Of a stretch of 64,000 nucleotides of DNA, positions 44,343-53,005 are shown one piece after another. How positions within the stretch are numbered: the first letter of the stretch is position 1; every line of letters starts with the position of its first letter. Both the position numbers and the translations under genes were made by a program. The stretch is from JAXMCI01 sp046349435 (GTDB lineage Bacteria > Pseudomonadota > Alphaproteobacteria > Dongiales > Dongiaceae): positions 248,001 through 312,000 of the forward strand of contig JAXMCI010000002.1 in NCBI GenBank assembly GCA_046349435.1, in the 5' to 3' direction. Under the pieces are notes generated by a model. It made no database searches. It was not told the origin of the DNA and saw only the letters and a program-made list of their open reading frames with translations.

Positions 44343-44582
44343 ATGACCAGCCTGACAGCTAAAGGATTGCTTTCGCCGGTGCGGCACCCGGGCTGGCTCC
44401 GGGCCGTGGCCGACGGGGTCCGCGGGGCGCTGGCTGCCGCGCGGGAGCGGCGGATCCGGCGGCGGGCGGCGCGCGAGCTCGCCCGCTTCGACGATCGGCT
44501 GCTCGCCGATATCGGCATCGGTCGGGGCGAGATCGGGGCGGTCGTCGCGCGGCTGCGCCAGGGTCCCCGGCGCCCCGGCTGA
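44343..44582 (+). CDS. DUF1127 small Arg-rich protein
   Basis: 79 aa ending in the DUF1127 signature ELARFDDRLLADIGIGRGEI. The N-terminal half is Ala/Arg-rich and probably helical. DUF1127 proteins are small, stress- or phosphate-linked RNA-binding-like proteins in alphaproteobacteria and are often divergent from a GcvA-type LysR gene, as here. ATG 44343, with GGAGG at 44333, is chosen over ATG 44331. Confidence 0.85.
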   Translation: MTSLTAKGLLSPVRHPGWLRAVADGVRGALAAARERRIRRRAARELARFDDRLLADIGIGRGEIGAVVARLRQGPRRPG

Positions 44583-44588
44583 TGCGGG

Positions 44589-45704
44589 TCAGCGCAGCCG
44601 GGCCACGCCGACGGCGGCCTCGTCGAGGCCGTGCTCGCGGATCGCCTGCGGCAGCGCCCCGCCGGTCGCCAGCGCGGCGGCCGCCTCGCCGAGGATCGGC
44701 GCCAGCATGATGCCGTAGCCGCCCTGGCCGGCCAGCCAGACGAAGCCCTCGGCGACCGGGTCGGGCCCGACCACCGGGGTATCGTCGGCGACGAAGCTGC
44801 GCAGCCCGGCCCAGCGCCGCTCGATGCGCGCGACCGGCAGGGTGGTGGCGCGCTGCAGCCAGTCCGCCGCCACCGCCACGTCGAGCTCCTCGGGCTGCGC
44901 GTCGCCGGGCGGGCAGGGGGTGGCGTCGCCCGGCGAGGCGAGCAGCCGGCCGGTTTCCGGCTTGAGATAGGCGTCGTTGTCGATCTGGTCGACCGACGGC
45001 CAGCCGGCGGTGTCGAGCCCGGGCGGGCAGGGCACCACGATCATGGTGCGCCGCTTCGGCACCAGGCCGATGCCGGGCAGCCCGGCGAGCGCCGCCACCC
45101 GGTCGGCCCAGGCGCCGGCCGCATTGACCAGCACCGGCGCGCGGTGCTGCCCCGACGCAGTCGCGACCTGCCAGCGCCCGGCCCGCCGCTCCAGGCCGCG
45201 GACCGGCGAATCGCACACGATGGCGCCGCCCAGCGCGCGCAGCCGGCCGAGCAGGCCGTGATGCAGCGCGGCGACGTCGATGTCGGCGATCGCTTCCTCG
45301 AAGCAGGCGAAGGCGATCGGCTCGCGGCGCAGCACCGGGACGCGGCGCACCGCCTCCTCGGGCGCGATCTCGACGATCGAGCCGTCGGCGGCGCCCAGCG
45401 CCACCGTCGCGTCGAAGCGGGCCGCCGCCTCGGGCCCGGCGATGCCGAGCCCGCCGCGCCAGGCGAGCAGCGGCCGGCCGATCCAGGGCGGCGGCGATTC
45501 GAAGAAGGGACGGCCGGCGGCGATCAGCGCCCGCACCGCCGCGTTGCCGTAGTTGGGCGTGTAGAGCGCGGCGGAGCGGCCGGTGCTGTGGTAGCCGGGC
45601 TGCGCCTCTGCCTCGAGCAGCAGCACCCGGCCGTGCGCGGCGAGCGCGACCGCCGCCGCGGCGCCGGCCGCGCCGGCGCCGATCACGATGAAGTCCGTAT
45701 CCAT
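44589..45704 (-). CDS. FAD-dependent amino-acid oxidase/dehydrogenase family protein
   Basis: 371 aa flavoprotein of the DAO family. The FAD motif is DFIVIGAGAAGAAAAVALA, followed by STGRSAALYTPNYG, LVNAAGAWADRVAALAG, and the C-terminal flavin-binding DDTPVVGPDP and GQGGYGIMLAP. It oxidises an amine or amino acid, or a small hydroxy acid, with electrons to oxygen or quinone. It is nearest to D-amino-acid dehydrogenase or glycine/sarcosine oxidase types; substrate not resolved. It is convergent with the DUF1127 gene. ATG 45704 is chosen over the longer frame. Confidence 0.85.
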   Translation of the reverse strand: MDTDFIVIGAGAAGAAAAVALAAHGRVLLLEAEAQPGYHSTGRSAALYTPNYGNAAVRALIAAGRPFFESPPPWIGRPLLAWRGGLGIAGPEAAARFDATVALGAADGSIVEIAPEEAVRRVPVLRREPIAFACFEEAIADIDVAALHHGLLGRLRALGGAIVCDSPVRGLERRAGRWQVATASGQHRAPVLVNAAGAWADRVAALAGLPGIGLVPKRRTMIVVPCPPGLDTAGWPSVDQIDNDAYLKPETGRLLASPGDATPCPPGDAQPEELDVAVAADWLQRATTLPVARIERRWAGLRSFVADDTPVVGPDPVAEGFVWLAGQGGYGIMLAPILGEAAAALATGGALPQAIREHGLDEAAVGVARLR

Positions 45705-45738
45705 GCGGGCGATCAGTAGCCGATAACCGGCTCCCTCG

Positions 45739-46140
45739 TCAGTCCGGGAAGTGCTCGACATGGGTCTCGGCGGTGCGGCCGAAATAGACGACCCGCCGGC
45801 CGGGGAAGGAGACGAGGTAGCCGGCGCAGCCGGCGCCCTTCACCTTGGCGCAGAAGCCCTGGTAGCTGTAGCCGGGTCGGTTGGCCTGCGCCTCGCGCAC
45901 CGCCGCGGCGATCGCCGGCTGGTCGAAGGCGGCGGCGACGGCGCCGCCGGCCCCGGGATCGTCCAGGACCACGCTGTCGCCCTGCGGCGCGTAGTAGGTG
46001 GTCGTGTTGCGGCGGAAGTCGACGGCATAGCCCTCGAAGCCGGCGGCGGCCAGCCTGGCGACCGCCTCGGGGAAGGCCAGGCCTCCCCGCCGGCCGGCCT
46101 CGTGGCAGTCGCGGGCAATGCGGCTCTGCTGCGCGTCCAT
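45739..46140 (-). CDS. DUF1398-family protein
   Basis: 133 aa. The pattern fits DUF1398 (YbcV-like): LAAAGFEGYAVDFRRNTTTY, then AAVREAQANRPGYSYQGFC and a final strand GYLVSFPGRRVVYFGRTAE. No catalytic motif is known for the family, although the wide spread in Proteobacteria suggests a ligand-binding role. It starts 32 bases after the MarR stop and is probably co-transcribed with it. Confidence 0.75.
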   Translation of the reverse strand: MDAQQSRIARDCHEAGRRGGLAFPEAVARLAAAGFEGYAVDFRRNTTTYYAPQGDSVVLDDPGAGGAVAAAFDQPAIAAAVREAQANRPGYSYQGFCAKVKGAGCAGYLVSFPGRRVVYFGRTAETHVEHFPD

Positions 46141-46172
46141 GGCGCTCTCTCCTCGATGTCGTGGTGAATGAG

Positions 46173-46631
46173 CTATTCGGTGGGAATCGCGCTCAGCCGG
46201 TGCCCCTCGACGATGCGGCGCATCAGCCGGCCGAGCGCAGCGCGCTGCCGGTCGTCGAGCACGCCGAAGAACGCGGCGTCGTTGCCATCGGCGATCGCCG
46301 CCAGCTCGGGCACCAGCCGGCGGCCGGCCGCCGTCAGCGCCAGGGTCTGCGCCCGGCGGTCGTCCGGGTTGGCGGCGCGCTCGACCAGCCGCTTGGCGAT
46401 CAGGCGGTCGGCCAGCCGGGTGATCGCCCCCTTGGTCATCCCCATGCGCTCGGCCAGACGGCTCGGCGGGACCGCGTCGACGTCGTAGAGCTTGCGCAGG
46501 ACCACCCACTCGGCGCCGGTGATGTCCCTGGCCGCCAGCTTGCGCGCGAAGCCGTGCGACACGGCGTTCGAGACGATCCGCAGCCAGTAGCCGAGATGGT
46601 CCTCGAGATCGGAGACGGCGCGGGCGGGCAT
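46173..46631 (-). CDS. MarR-family transcriptional regulator
   Basis: 152 aa winged-helix repressor. SDLEDHLGYWLRIVSNAVS is the dimer helix, ITGAEWVVLRKLYDVDAVPP leads to the recognition part RLAERMGMTKGAITRLADRL, and the wing has ERAANPDDRRAQTLALTAAG. It is most likely autoregulated through the inverted repeat at 46646-46687. It probably also controls the DUF1398 gene; the ligand is unknown. ATG 46631 is chosen because longer versions would cover the repeat. Confidence 0.9.
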   Translation of the reverse strand: MPARAVSDLEDHLGYWLRIVSNAVSHGFARKLAARDITGAEWVVLRKLYDVDAVPPSRLAERMGMTKGAITRLADRLIAKRLVERAANPDDRRAQTLALTAAGRRLVPELAAIADGNDAAFFGVLDDRQRAALGRLMRRIVEGHRLSAIPTE

Positions 46632-46645
46632 CGGTGACGGCCTTT

Positions 46646-46687
46646 CGTTGACAAGGAAACTAGATGGATGTGGTTGCCTTGTCAACG
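46646..46687. promoter_or_regulatory. Inverted repeat upstream of the MarR gene (likely operator)
   Basis: Arms CGTTGACAAGG (46646-46656) and CCTTGTCAACG (46677-46687) are exact reverse complements separated by 20 bases. TTGACAAGG itself resembles a -35 on the plus strand and a MarR half-site. The repeat lies 15 bases before the MarR ATG. Confidence 0.7.
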
Positions 46688-46775
46688 ACCTTCCGGCGCT
46701 GCAAGATCGACACCTGCATCGGGATCCTCGGCGGCGGACGATCCGGCGGCAGCTGCCCGGCTCTTCCCTGCTGCC

Positions 46776-46842
46776 ATGGCCGGCCTCGAGCCGGCCATCC
46801 AGGGCAGCGGCAAGCTGGATCCCCGGCTCAAGGCCGGGGATG
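46776..46842. repeat. Dispersed palindromic intergenic repeat
   Basis: Two hairpins in a row: GGCCGGCCTCGAGCCGGCC near 46779, and GATCCCCGGCTCAAGGCCGG near 46817. The second is the common alphaproteobacterial stretch that translates as LDPRLKAGDD in one frame. It fills the gap between the MarR operator and the MATE gene end. Confidence 0.55.
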
Positions 46843-46894
46843 ACGACAGGGGGAGTGCTCGGCGAGCGGTGACCGGCTCTGAGGAGCTGGTGCC

Positions 46895-48268
46895 CTACAC
46901 CGGCCGGATCCGCCGCCGGGTCAGGACCTGGAAGCGCGCTGCGAGCAGCAGGCCGGCGCAGACCAGGCCGACGAAGAGAGCGGCGAACAGGCCGGTGGCG
47001 CCGGTGCCGGTGGCGGTGACGAGATACCAGGCGAGCGGCACGGTGACGATCCAGAAGGAGCAGGCGTGCAGCGCCAGGGGCACGGCGACGTCGGCGGCGC
47101 CGCGGGTGTTGCCCATCATCACGCCCTGGAGACCGTCGAACAGCACCGCGACGGCGACGACCCCCAGCACCGGCACGGTCAGCGCCACGATCGCCGGGTC
47201 GCTGGAGTAGAACCGCGCGATCGCCTCGCGCTCCAGGCCGATGGCGAGCCCGACCACCGCCATCAGCGCCAGGATCACCGCCGCGCCGCTCCAGCCCGCC
47301 CGGACCATGCCGATGCGGTCCTCGCGGCCGACCGCATGGGCCACCCTGAGGCCGGAGGCGGTCGACACCCCGACCGACAGCATGAAGGCCAGCGTGCAGA
47401 CGTTGAGCGCGATCTGGAAGGCGGCGAGCGGCCCCTCGCCGAGCCAGCCGGCGAACAGCGTGGCGGTGGCGAAGGCCGAGGTCTCCAGCGCGGCCGCCAC
47501 CGCCAGCGGCAGGCCGAGCCGGAGCAGCTTGATGACCCCCTGGCCGAACTCGCCGGCGCCGCCGCGGCGCAGCCCGAAGCGCTCGCCGTCCGGCATCGCC
47601 AGGATGTAGCCGACGATGGCGGCCACCATCAGCCAGCGGGTGATGGTGGCGGCGAGCGCGGCGCCGGCCGCACCCATCGCCGGCAGCCCGGCATGGCCGA
47701 AGATCAGCAGCCAGCAGAGGCCGGCATTGACCAGGTTGGCGGCGAGCGACACCACCCTGCCCGGCTGCGGCCGGCCGATGCCCTCGAGGAAGCAGCTGCA
47801 GGCGACGAAGATCAGGATCGCCGGCATGCCGGCGGCGAACTGCCGGAGCACCGCTCCGCCGCCCTCCGCGAGGTCCGGGGTCTGGCCGGTGGCCAGCAGG
47901 ATCGGCTCACCGGCCTGCAGCAGCAGGGCGTAGAGCAGGCCGAGGCCCGCCGCCACCGCCAGCCCGTGCTGCCAGATCCGGCCGCATTGCCGCGGCCGGC
48001 CGGCACCGTCGGCCTGGGCGGTGAGCACGGCGACGCCGATCAGCAGGCCGTAGCCGATCACCAGCATGGTGGTCTGCGGCGCCAGGCTGATGGCGAAGTA
48101 GGCGAGCTGGCTGCCGCCGGCGCGGCCCGCCATCACCGTGCCGACCGTCACCATGATGATCAGCCCGGCGCGCGCCAGCATCACCGGGAAGGCGAGGCGG
48201 AGCGTGCGGACGAGGTGCCCGCCGACGGTGAGCGCGCCGGCCGGAGGAAGGGGGCTGGAGGAATCCAT
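46895..48268 (-). CDS. MATE-family efflux transporter (NorM type)
   Basis: 457 aa with about 12 membrane helices and the internal repeat of the MatE domain. Conserved parts are VGTVMAGRAGGSQLAYFAI in helix 2, FLEGIGRPQPGRVVSLAANL, and LNVCTLAFMLSVGVSTASGLRVAHAVGRED. It exports cationic drugs or metabolites with Na+ or H+. It lies upstream of the MarR gene on the same strand, 264 bases apart; control by that MarR is possible but not shown. Confidence 0.9.
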   Translation of the reverse strand: MDSSSPLPPAGALTVGGHLVRTLRLAFPVMLARAGLIIMVTVGTVMAGRAGGSQLAYFAISLAPQTTMLVIGYGLLIGVAVLTAQADGAGRPRQCGRIWQHGLAVAAGLGLLYALLLQAGEPILLATGQTPDLAEGGGAVLRQFAAGMPAILIFVACSCFLEGIGRPQPGRVVSLAANLVNAGLCWLLIFGHAGLPAMGAAGAALAATITRWLMVAAIVGYILAMPDGERFGLRRGGAGEFGQGVIKLLRLGLPLAVAAALETSAFATATLFAGWLGEGPLAAFQIALNVCTLAFMLSVGVSTASGLRVAHAVGREDRIGMVRAGWSGAAVILALMAVVGLAIGLEREAIARFYSSDPAIVALTVPVLGVVAVAVLFDGLQGVMMGNTRGAADVAVPLALHACSFWIVTVPLAWYLVTATGTGATGLFAALFVGLVCAGLLLAARFQVLTRRRIRPV

Positions 48269-48348
48269 CGGGCTGACCGAGCCTATACCATGCCACGTCC
48301 CCAGGAGCCCGGCATTTGAAATACAACCCAGGGATGCGAAAACCCGTC

Positions 48349-48377
48349 TTGACAGCCTGCGCCGGGGTCCTTAAGTT
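48349..48377 (+). promoter_or_regulatory. Sigma-70-type promoter of rpmJ
   Basis: TTGACA (48349-48354) and TAAGTT (48372-48377) are separated by 17 bases and lie about 47 bases before the rpmJ ATG. This is the best consensus promoter in the window. Confidence 0.7.
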
Positions 48378-48423
48378 CCGCGCTTCATTTTCGGCCGGTC
48401 CCACCGGCCCCGGAGCCACTGCC

Positions 48424-48549
48424 ATGAAGATCATCAACTCGCTCAAGTCGGCCAAGGGCCGGCACAAGGACTGCCGCATCGTGCGCCGCAAGGGCCGCGT
48501 CTACGTCATCAACAAGAGCAACCCGCGCTACAAGGCCCGCCAGGGCTGA
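48424..48549 (+). CDS. rpmJ: 50S ribosomal protein L36 (cysteine-poor form)
   Basis: 41 aa, complete. It reads MKIINSLKSAKGRHKDC and ends VINKSNPRYKARQG. The zinc-ribbon Cys/His set of the C+ form is missing apart from one Cys, so this is the alphaproteobacterial C- form, which is the usual and often only copy there. It is a small protein of the large ribosomal subunit. A consensus promoter precedes it and a strong terminator follows, so it is a single-gene transcript. Confidence 0.95.
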   Translation: MKIINSLKSAKGRHKDCRIVRRKGRVYVINKSNPRYKARQG

Positions 48550-48592
48550 TCCGGCCCCCGGCGCCGTCCGGCGCCGGCTCCCCGGGACGACG

Positions 48593-48617
48593 ACCGCGCC
48601 GCTTCGGCGCGGTTTTT
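48593..48617 (+). terminator. Rho-independent terminator after rpmJ
   Basis: CCGCGCCG-CTT-CGGCGCGG forms an 8-bp perfect stem with a three-base loop, followed by TTTTT. It is the clearest intrinsic terminator in the window. Confidence 0.9.
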
Positions 48618-48644
48618 GTTTGCGGTGCCGAGGCGCCGCGGCAT

Positions 48645-48770
48645 GGCTCCCTCTCCCGCAAGCGGGAAAGGGTCGGGGTGAGGGTCGTGCAGCGCGCTCT
48701 GCCCTCACCCTCCCGTCGCTGGCGCGACGGGCCCCTCCCTCTCCCACTTCGTGGGCGAGGGGACGAGACC
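48645..48770. repeat. C-rich inverted intergenic repeat (REP-like)
   Basis: CCCTCTCCCGCAAGCGGGAA at 48650 with GGGGTGAGGG is answered by the inverted CCCTCACCCTCCCGTCGCTG at 48703 and CCCTCTCCCACTTCGTGGGC at 48737. It is the same class of element as at 843-945, with a different hairpin loop. It occupies most of the gap before glcD. Confidence 0.75.
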
Positions 48771-48890
48771 TGGACCTTCAGAGCAGCCTTGAAGGGCGAG
48801 GTCGGCGCGGCTGTGGCACGGCCCCGCCGCCATTGACCCCGGCCGGCGCTCCGGACCACTCTGGGCGCCCGCCGGGACCGGAGTCCGCCG

Positions 48891-50378
48891 ATGCGCATGC
48901 CCAAGCTCGACGCCGCCATTCTCGCCGCCGCCCCGGCGATCATCGCGGAGCTGCGCGCGCTGGTGCCGGGGGAGGGGGTGATCTCCGATCCGGACGAGCG
49001 CCGCGCCTATGAGAGCGACGGCCTCACCGCCTACCGCCAGTCGCCGCTCGCCGTGGTGCTGCCGACCACCACGGAAGAGGTCGCGGCGGTGCTGCGCTAT
49101 TGCCGCGACCGCGGCCTCAAGGTGGTGCCCCGCGGCGCCGGCACCTCGCTCTCCGGCGGGGCGCTGCCGCTCGGCGACGGCATCATCCTCGGCCTCGGCA
49201 AGTTCAACCGCATCCTCGAGGTCGACCTCGCCAACCGCTGCGCCGTGGTCCAGCCGGGCGTCACCAACCTGGCGATCAGCCAGGCGGTCGAGGCGGCCGG
49301 CTTCTACTACGCGCCCGACCCCTCGAGCCAGATCGCCTGCAGCATCGGCGGCAACGTCGCCGAGAACGCCGGCGGCGTGCACTGCCTGAAGTACGGCACC
49401 ACCACCAACAACCTGCTCGGCATCGAGCTGGTCACCCTGGACGGCGAGATCCTGCGGCTCGGCGGCAAGCATCTCGACGCCGAGGGCTACGACCTGCTCG
49501 GGCTGCTGACCGGCTCGGAGGGGCTGCTCGGCGTGGTCACCGAGGTGACGGTGCGGCTGCTGCGCCGCCCGGCCACGGCGCGCGCCCTGCTGGTGGGCTT
49601 CCCGAGCAGCCGGCAGGCGGGCGACTGCGTCGCCGCCATCATCGCCGCCGGCATCATCCCGGGCGGCATGGAGATGATGGACAAGCCGGCGATCGCCGCC
49701 GCCGAGGCCTTCGTCCAGGTCGGCTACCCGCTCGACGTCGAGGCGCTGCTGATCGTCGAGCTCGACGGGCCCCAGGCCGAGGTCGACCACCTGATCGCCG
49801 CGGTCGACGCCATCGCGCGGGAGCGCGGCGCGAGCTCGGTCCGGATCAGCAACAGCGAGGCCGAGCGGCTCTCCTTCTGGGCCGGCCGCAAGGCCGCCTT
49901 CCCGGCGGCCGGCCGCATCTCGCCGGACTACTACTGCATGGACGGCACCATCCCGCGCGGCCGGCTGCCCGAGGTGCTGGAGCGGATGCAGGAACTCTCC
50001 GCGCGCCACGGCCTCAGGGTCGCCAACGTCTTCCACGCCGGCGACGGCAACCTGCACCCGCTGATCCTCTACGACGCCAACCAGCCGGGCGAGCTGGAGC
50101 GCGCCGAGGAGTTCGGCGCCGACATCCTGCGGCTCTGCGTCGAGGTCGGCGGCGTGCTGACCGGCGAGCACGGGGTCGGCGTCGAGAAGCGCGACCTGAT
50201 GCCGGCGATGTTCGACGCCGCCGACCTCGCCCAGCAGCAGCGCGTCAAGTGCGCCTTCGACCCGCAGGGGCTGCTCAATCCCGGCAAGGTCTTCCCGGAG
50301 CTGCATCGCTGCGCCGAGCTCGGCCGGCTGCACGTCCATCGCGGGCAGCTGCGCTTCCCCGATCTGCCGCGCTTCTGA
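48891..50378 (+). CDS. glcD: Glycolate oxidase subunit GlcD (FAD-linked)
   Basis: 495 aa flavoprotein, the catalytic subunit that oxidises glycolate (or D-lactate) to glyoxylate (pyruvate). FAD-PCMH domain with VPRGAGTSLSGGALPLG and NVAENAGGVHCLKYG. The C-terminal FAD oxidase domain ends with FHAGDGNLHPLILYD and GEHGVGVEKRDLM. All three genes GlcD, GlcE and GlcF are present and close to each other, and the complex delivers electrons to quinone. It could consume glycolate made from the polyol cluster's aldehyde product (inference). Confidence 0.94.
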   Translation: MRMPKLDAAILAAAPAIIAELRALVPGEGVISDPDERRAYESDGLTAYRQSPLAVVLPTTTEEVAAVLRYCRDRGLKVVPRGAGTSLSGGALPLGDGIILGLGKFNRILEVDLANRCAVVQPGVTNLAISQAVEAAGFYYAPDPSSQIACSIGGNVAENAGGVHCLKYGTTTNNLLGIELVTLDGEILRLGGKHLDAEGYDLLGLLTGSEGLLGVVTEVTVRLLRRPATARALLVGFPSSRQAGDCVAAIIAAGIIPGGMEMMDKPAIAAAEAFVQVGYPLDVEALLIVELDGPQAEVDHLIAAVDAIARERGASSVRISNSEAERLSFWAGRKAAFPAAGRISPDYYCMDGTIPRGRLPEVLERMQELSARHGLRVANVFHAGDGNLHPLILYDANQPGELERAEEFGADILRLCVEVGGVLTGEHGVGVEKRDLMPAMFDAADLAQQQRVKCAFDPQGLLNPGKVFPELHRCAELGRLHVHRGQLRFPDLPRF

Positions 50379-50383
50379 GCACG

Positions 50384-51634
50384 ATGGCCGACGACATTCC
50401 CGCCCTGTTGCGGCCGGCCGACGAGGCGCAGCTCGTCGAGCTGCTGCGCTGGGCCGTCGCCGAGGAGACGCCGCTCGAGCTCGCCGCCGGCGGCAGCAAG
50501 CGCGGCTTCGGCCGGCCGGTGCAGGCGGCGCACCGCCTCGACCTCTCGGCCTTCGCCGGCATCCGCGACTACCAGCCGGCCGAGCTGGTGCTGACCGCCG
50601 GGCCGGCGACGCCGCTCGCCGAGCTCGAGGCGGCGCTCGCCGCCAACCGCCAGATGCTGGCCTTCGAGCCGGGCGATTGGGGGCCGCTGCTCGGCGGGCC
50701 GGCCGGCGCCGGCACGCTCGGCGGGGCGCTCGCCTGCGCCCTCGCGGGCCCGCGGCGGATCCGCGCCGGCGCGGCGCGCGACCACTTCCTGGGGTTCCGC
50801 GCCGTCAGCGGCCGCGGCGAGGCCTTCAAGGCCGGCGGCAAGGTGGTCAAGAACGTCACCGGCTACGACCTGCCGAAGCTGCTCGCCGGCTCCTTCGGCA
50901 CGCTGGCGGCGCTGACCGAGGTCACGGTCAAGGTGCTGCCCGCGCCGGAGCGCACCCGCACCCTGCTGTTCTTCGGCCTCGACGACGCGGCGGCGCTGGC
51001 GGCGCTCGGCCGTGCGCTGTCCGGCCCGTTCGATGTCTCCGGCGCCGCCCACCTGCCGGCCGGCATCGCCGACCCGCTCGGCATCCCGCATCTGCGACCC
51101 GGGGCCGCGGTCACCGCGCTGCGGCTGGAGGGCCATATCCCGTCGGTGGCGGCGCGCCAGGCGGCGCTGGCGGCCGAGCTCGCCGGGCTGGCCGCCGGCG
51201 ACGAGCTGCACGGCCGCAACTCCGCCGCCTTCTGGAAGGCGCTGGGCGACGGCGCGCCGTTCGCCGGCGCCCCCTTCGCCGGCGACGGCGCCGAGGCGAT
51301 CCTCTGGCGGCTCTCGGTGCCGCCCGCCGCCGGCGCGGCGACCGTGGCCGCGATCCGCGTGCCGGGCGCCCGCTGGTACTTCGACTGGGGCGGCGGGCTG
51401 ATCTGGCTCGCCTTGCCGCCCGCCGCGAACGGCCCCGAGGACGGCCACGCCGCCGCGGTGCGCGGCGCGCTCGCCGCCGGCGGCCATGCCACGCTGCTGC
51501 GCGGGCCGGCCGCCCTGCGCTCGGCGGTGCCGGTGTTCCAGCCGCAGCCCGCGCCGCTCGCGGCGCTGTCGCGCCGGGTCAAGGAGGCCTTCGACCCCCG
51601 GGGCATCCTCAATCCCGGCCGCATGGGATTCTGA
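50384..51634 (+). CDS. glcE: Glycolate oxidase subunit GlcE (FAD-binding)
   Basis: 416 aa, shorter FAD-linked oxidase-like subunit with the N-terminal PCMH domain (LELAAGGSKRGFGRPV), GPAGAGTLGGALACALAGPR and GGKVVKNVTGYDLPKL. The C-terminal half is divergent, as is usual for GlcE. It partners GlcD and GlcF in the membrane-bound oxidase. It starts six bases after the GlcD stop, and its stop overlaps the GlcF ATG. Confidence 0.93.
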   Translation: MADDIPALLRPADEAQLVELLRWAVAEETPLELAAGGSKRGFGRPVQAAHRLDLSAFAGIRDYQPAELVLTAGPATPLAELEAALAANRQMLAFEPGDWGPLLGGPAGAGTLGGALACALAGPRRIRAGAARDHFLGFRAVSGRGEAFKAGGKVVKNVTGYDLPKLLAGSFGTLAALTEVTVKVLPAPERTRTLLFFGLDDAAALAALGRALSGPFDVSGAAHLPAGIADPLGIPHLRPGAAVTALRLEGHIPSVAARQAALAAELAGLAAGDELHGRNSAAFWKALGDGAPFAGAPFAGDGAEAILWRLSVPPAAGAATVAAIRVPGARWYFDWGGGLIWLALPPAANGPEDGHAAAVRGALAAGGHATLLRGPAALRSAVPVFQPQPAPLAALSRRVKEAFDPRGILNPGRMGF

Positions 51635-52962
51635 TGCAGACCAGCTTCTCGCTCGCCCAGCTCGCCGATCCCGACAACGCCGCCTCGGAGAAGATCCTCC
51701 GCGCCTGCGTCCATTGCGGCTTCTGCACGGCGACCTGCCCGACCTACGTGCTGCTCGGCGACGAGCTCGACAGCCCGCGCGGCCGGATCTACCTGATCAA
51801 GGACATGCTGGAGAACGACAAGCCGGCCAGCCCGCGTGTCGTGACCCACATCGACCGCTGCCTGTCCTGCCTGTCCTGCATGACCACCTGCCCGTCGGCG
51901 GTGCACTACATGCACCTCGTCGACCATGCCCGCCGGCACATCGAGGAAACCTACCGGCGGCCCTGGGCGGAGCGCCGGCTGCGCGGCCTGCTGGCCGCGG
52001 TGCTGCCGCGCCCGGCGCTGTTCCGCTTCGCGCTGCTCGGCGCCCGGCTGGCGCGGCCGGTCCGGCGCTGGCTGCCGGGGCGGCTTGCCACCCTGGTCGA
52101 GATGGCGAGGCGCCCGCCGGCGCCGCCGGCCCCGGTCGAGGGACCGCAGGTGATCCCGGCCGAGGGGCCGCGCCGGGCTCGCGTCGCGCTGCTCACCGGC
52201 TGCGTCCAGCCGGTGCTGCAGCCGGAGATCAACGAGGCCACCGTGCGGCTGCTGGCGCGGCACGGCGTCGAGGTGGTGATCGCGCGCGGCGCCGGCTGCT
52301 GCGGCGCGCTCACCCACCATCTCGGCAGGGAGGCGCCGGCGCTCGCCATGGCGCGCGCCAACATCGCCGCCTGGACCCGCGAGATCGAGGGCGAGGGGCT
52401 CGACGCCATCGTCGTCAACGCGTCCGGCTGCGGCACCCACGTCAAGGACTACGGCTTCCTGCTGCGCAGCGACCCGCGCTGGGCGGACAAGGCCGCGCGG
52501 GTGGCGGGGCTGGCGCGCGACGTCACCGAATTCATGGCCGGGCTCGGGCTCGCCCGGCCGGTGGCCGGCGGCGGCCTCGCCGTCGCCTATCACTCGGCCT
52601 GCTCGATGCAGCACGGCCAGCGCATCCGCACCGAGCCGAAGGCGCTGCTGGCGGCGGCCGGCTTCGCCGTCCGCGACGTGCCCGAGGGGCATCTCTGCTG
52701 CGGCTCGGCCGGCACCTACAACCTGCTGCAGCCGGACATCGCGGGCCGGCTGCGCGACCGCAAGGTGGCGAACATCGAGAGCGTCCGGCCCGACGTCGTC
52801 GCCACCGGCAATATCGGCTGCATCACGCAGATCGGCGCGGGCACCGGCCTGCCGGTCCTGCATACCGTCGAGCTGCTCGATTGGGCGACCGGGGGCCCGC
52901 TGCCGCCCGCCCTGGCCGGGCGCGCCGCGCCGGCTCGCGCCGCCGTGATCGCCGCCGAATAG
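51634..52962 (+). CDS. glcF: Glycolate oxidase iron-sulfur subunit GlcF
   Basis: 442 aa, electron-transfer subunit. Two 4Fe-4S motifs near the N-terminus (CVHCGFCTATCPTY and CLSCLSCMTTCPS) and two CCG domains in the C-terminal half (GAGCCGALTHHLG and LCCGSAGTYN) match GlcF. It passes electrons from GlcD/E to the quinone pool. ATG 51634 overlaps the GlcE stop. No GlcG or malate synthase gene is near. Confidence 0.94.
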   Translation: MQTSFSLAQLADPDNAASEKILRACVHCGFCTATCPTYVLLGDELDSPRGRIYLIKDMLENDKPASPRVVTHIDRCLSCLSCMTTCPSAVHYMHLVDHARRHIEETYRRPWAERRLRGLLAAVLPRPALFRFALLGARLARPVRRWLPGRLATLVEMARRPPAPPAPVEGPQVIPAEGPRRARVALLTGCVQPVLQPEINEATVRLLARHGVEVVIARGAGCCGALTHHLGREAPALAMARANIAAWTREIEGEGLDAIVVNASGCGTHVKDYGFLLRSDPRWADKAARVAGLARDVTEFMAGLGLARPVAGGGLAVAYHSACSMQHGQRIRTEPKALLAAAGFAVRDVPEGHLCCGSAGTYNLLQPDIAGRLRDRKVANIESVRPDVVATGNIGCITQIGAGTGLPVLHTVELLDWATGGPLPPALAGRAAPARAAVIAAE

Positions 52963-53005
52963 AATCCGCTTGGCAGGGGCGGGCGGCGCTCCCTAGGCTG
53001 CTCCC

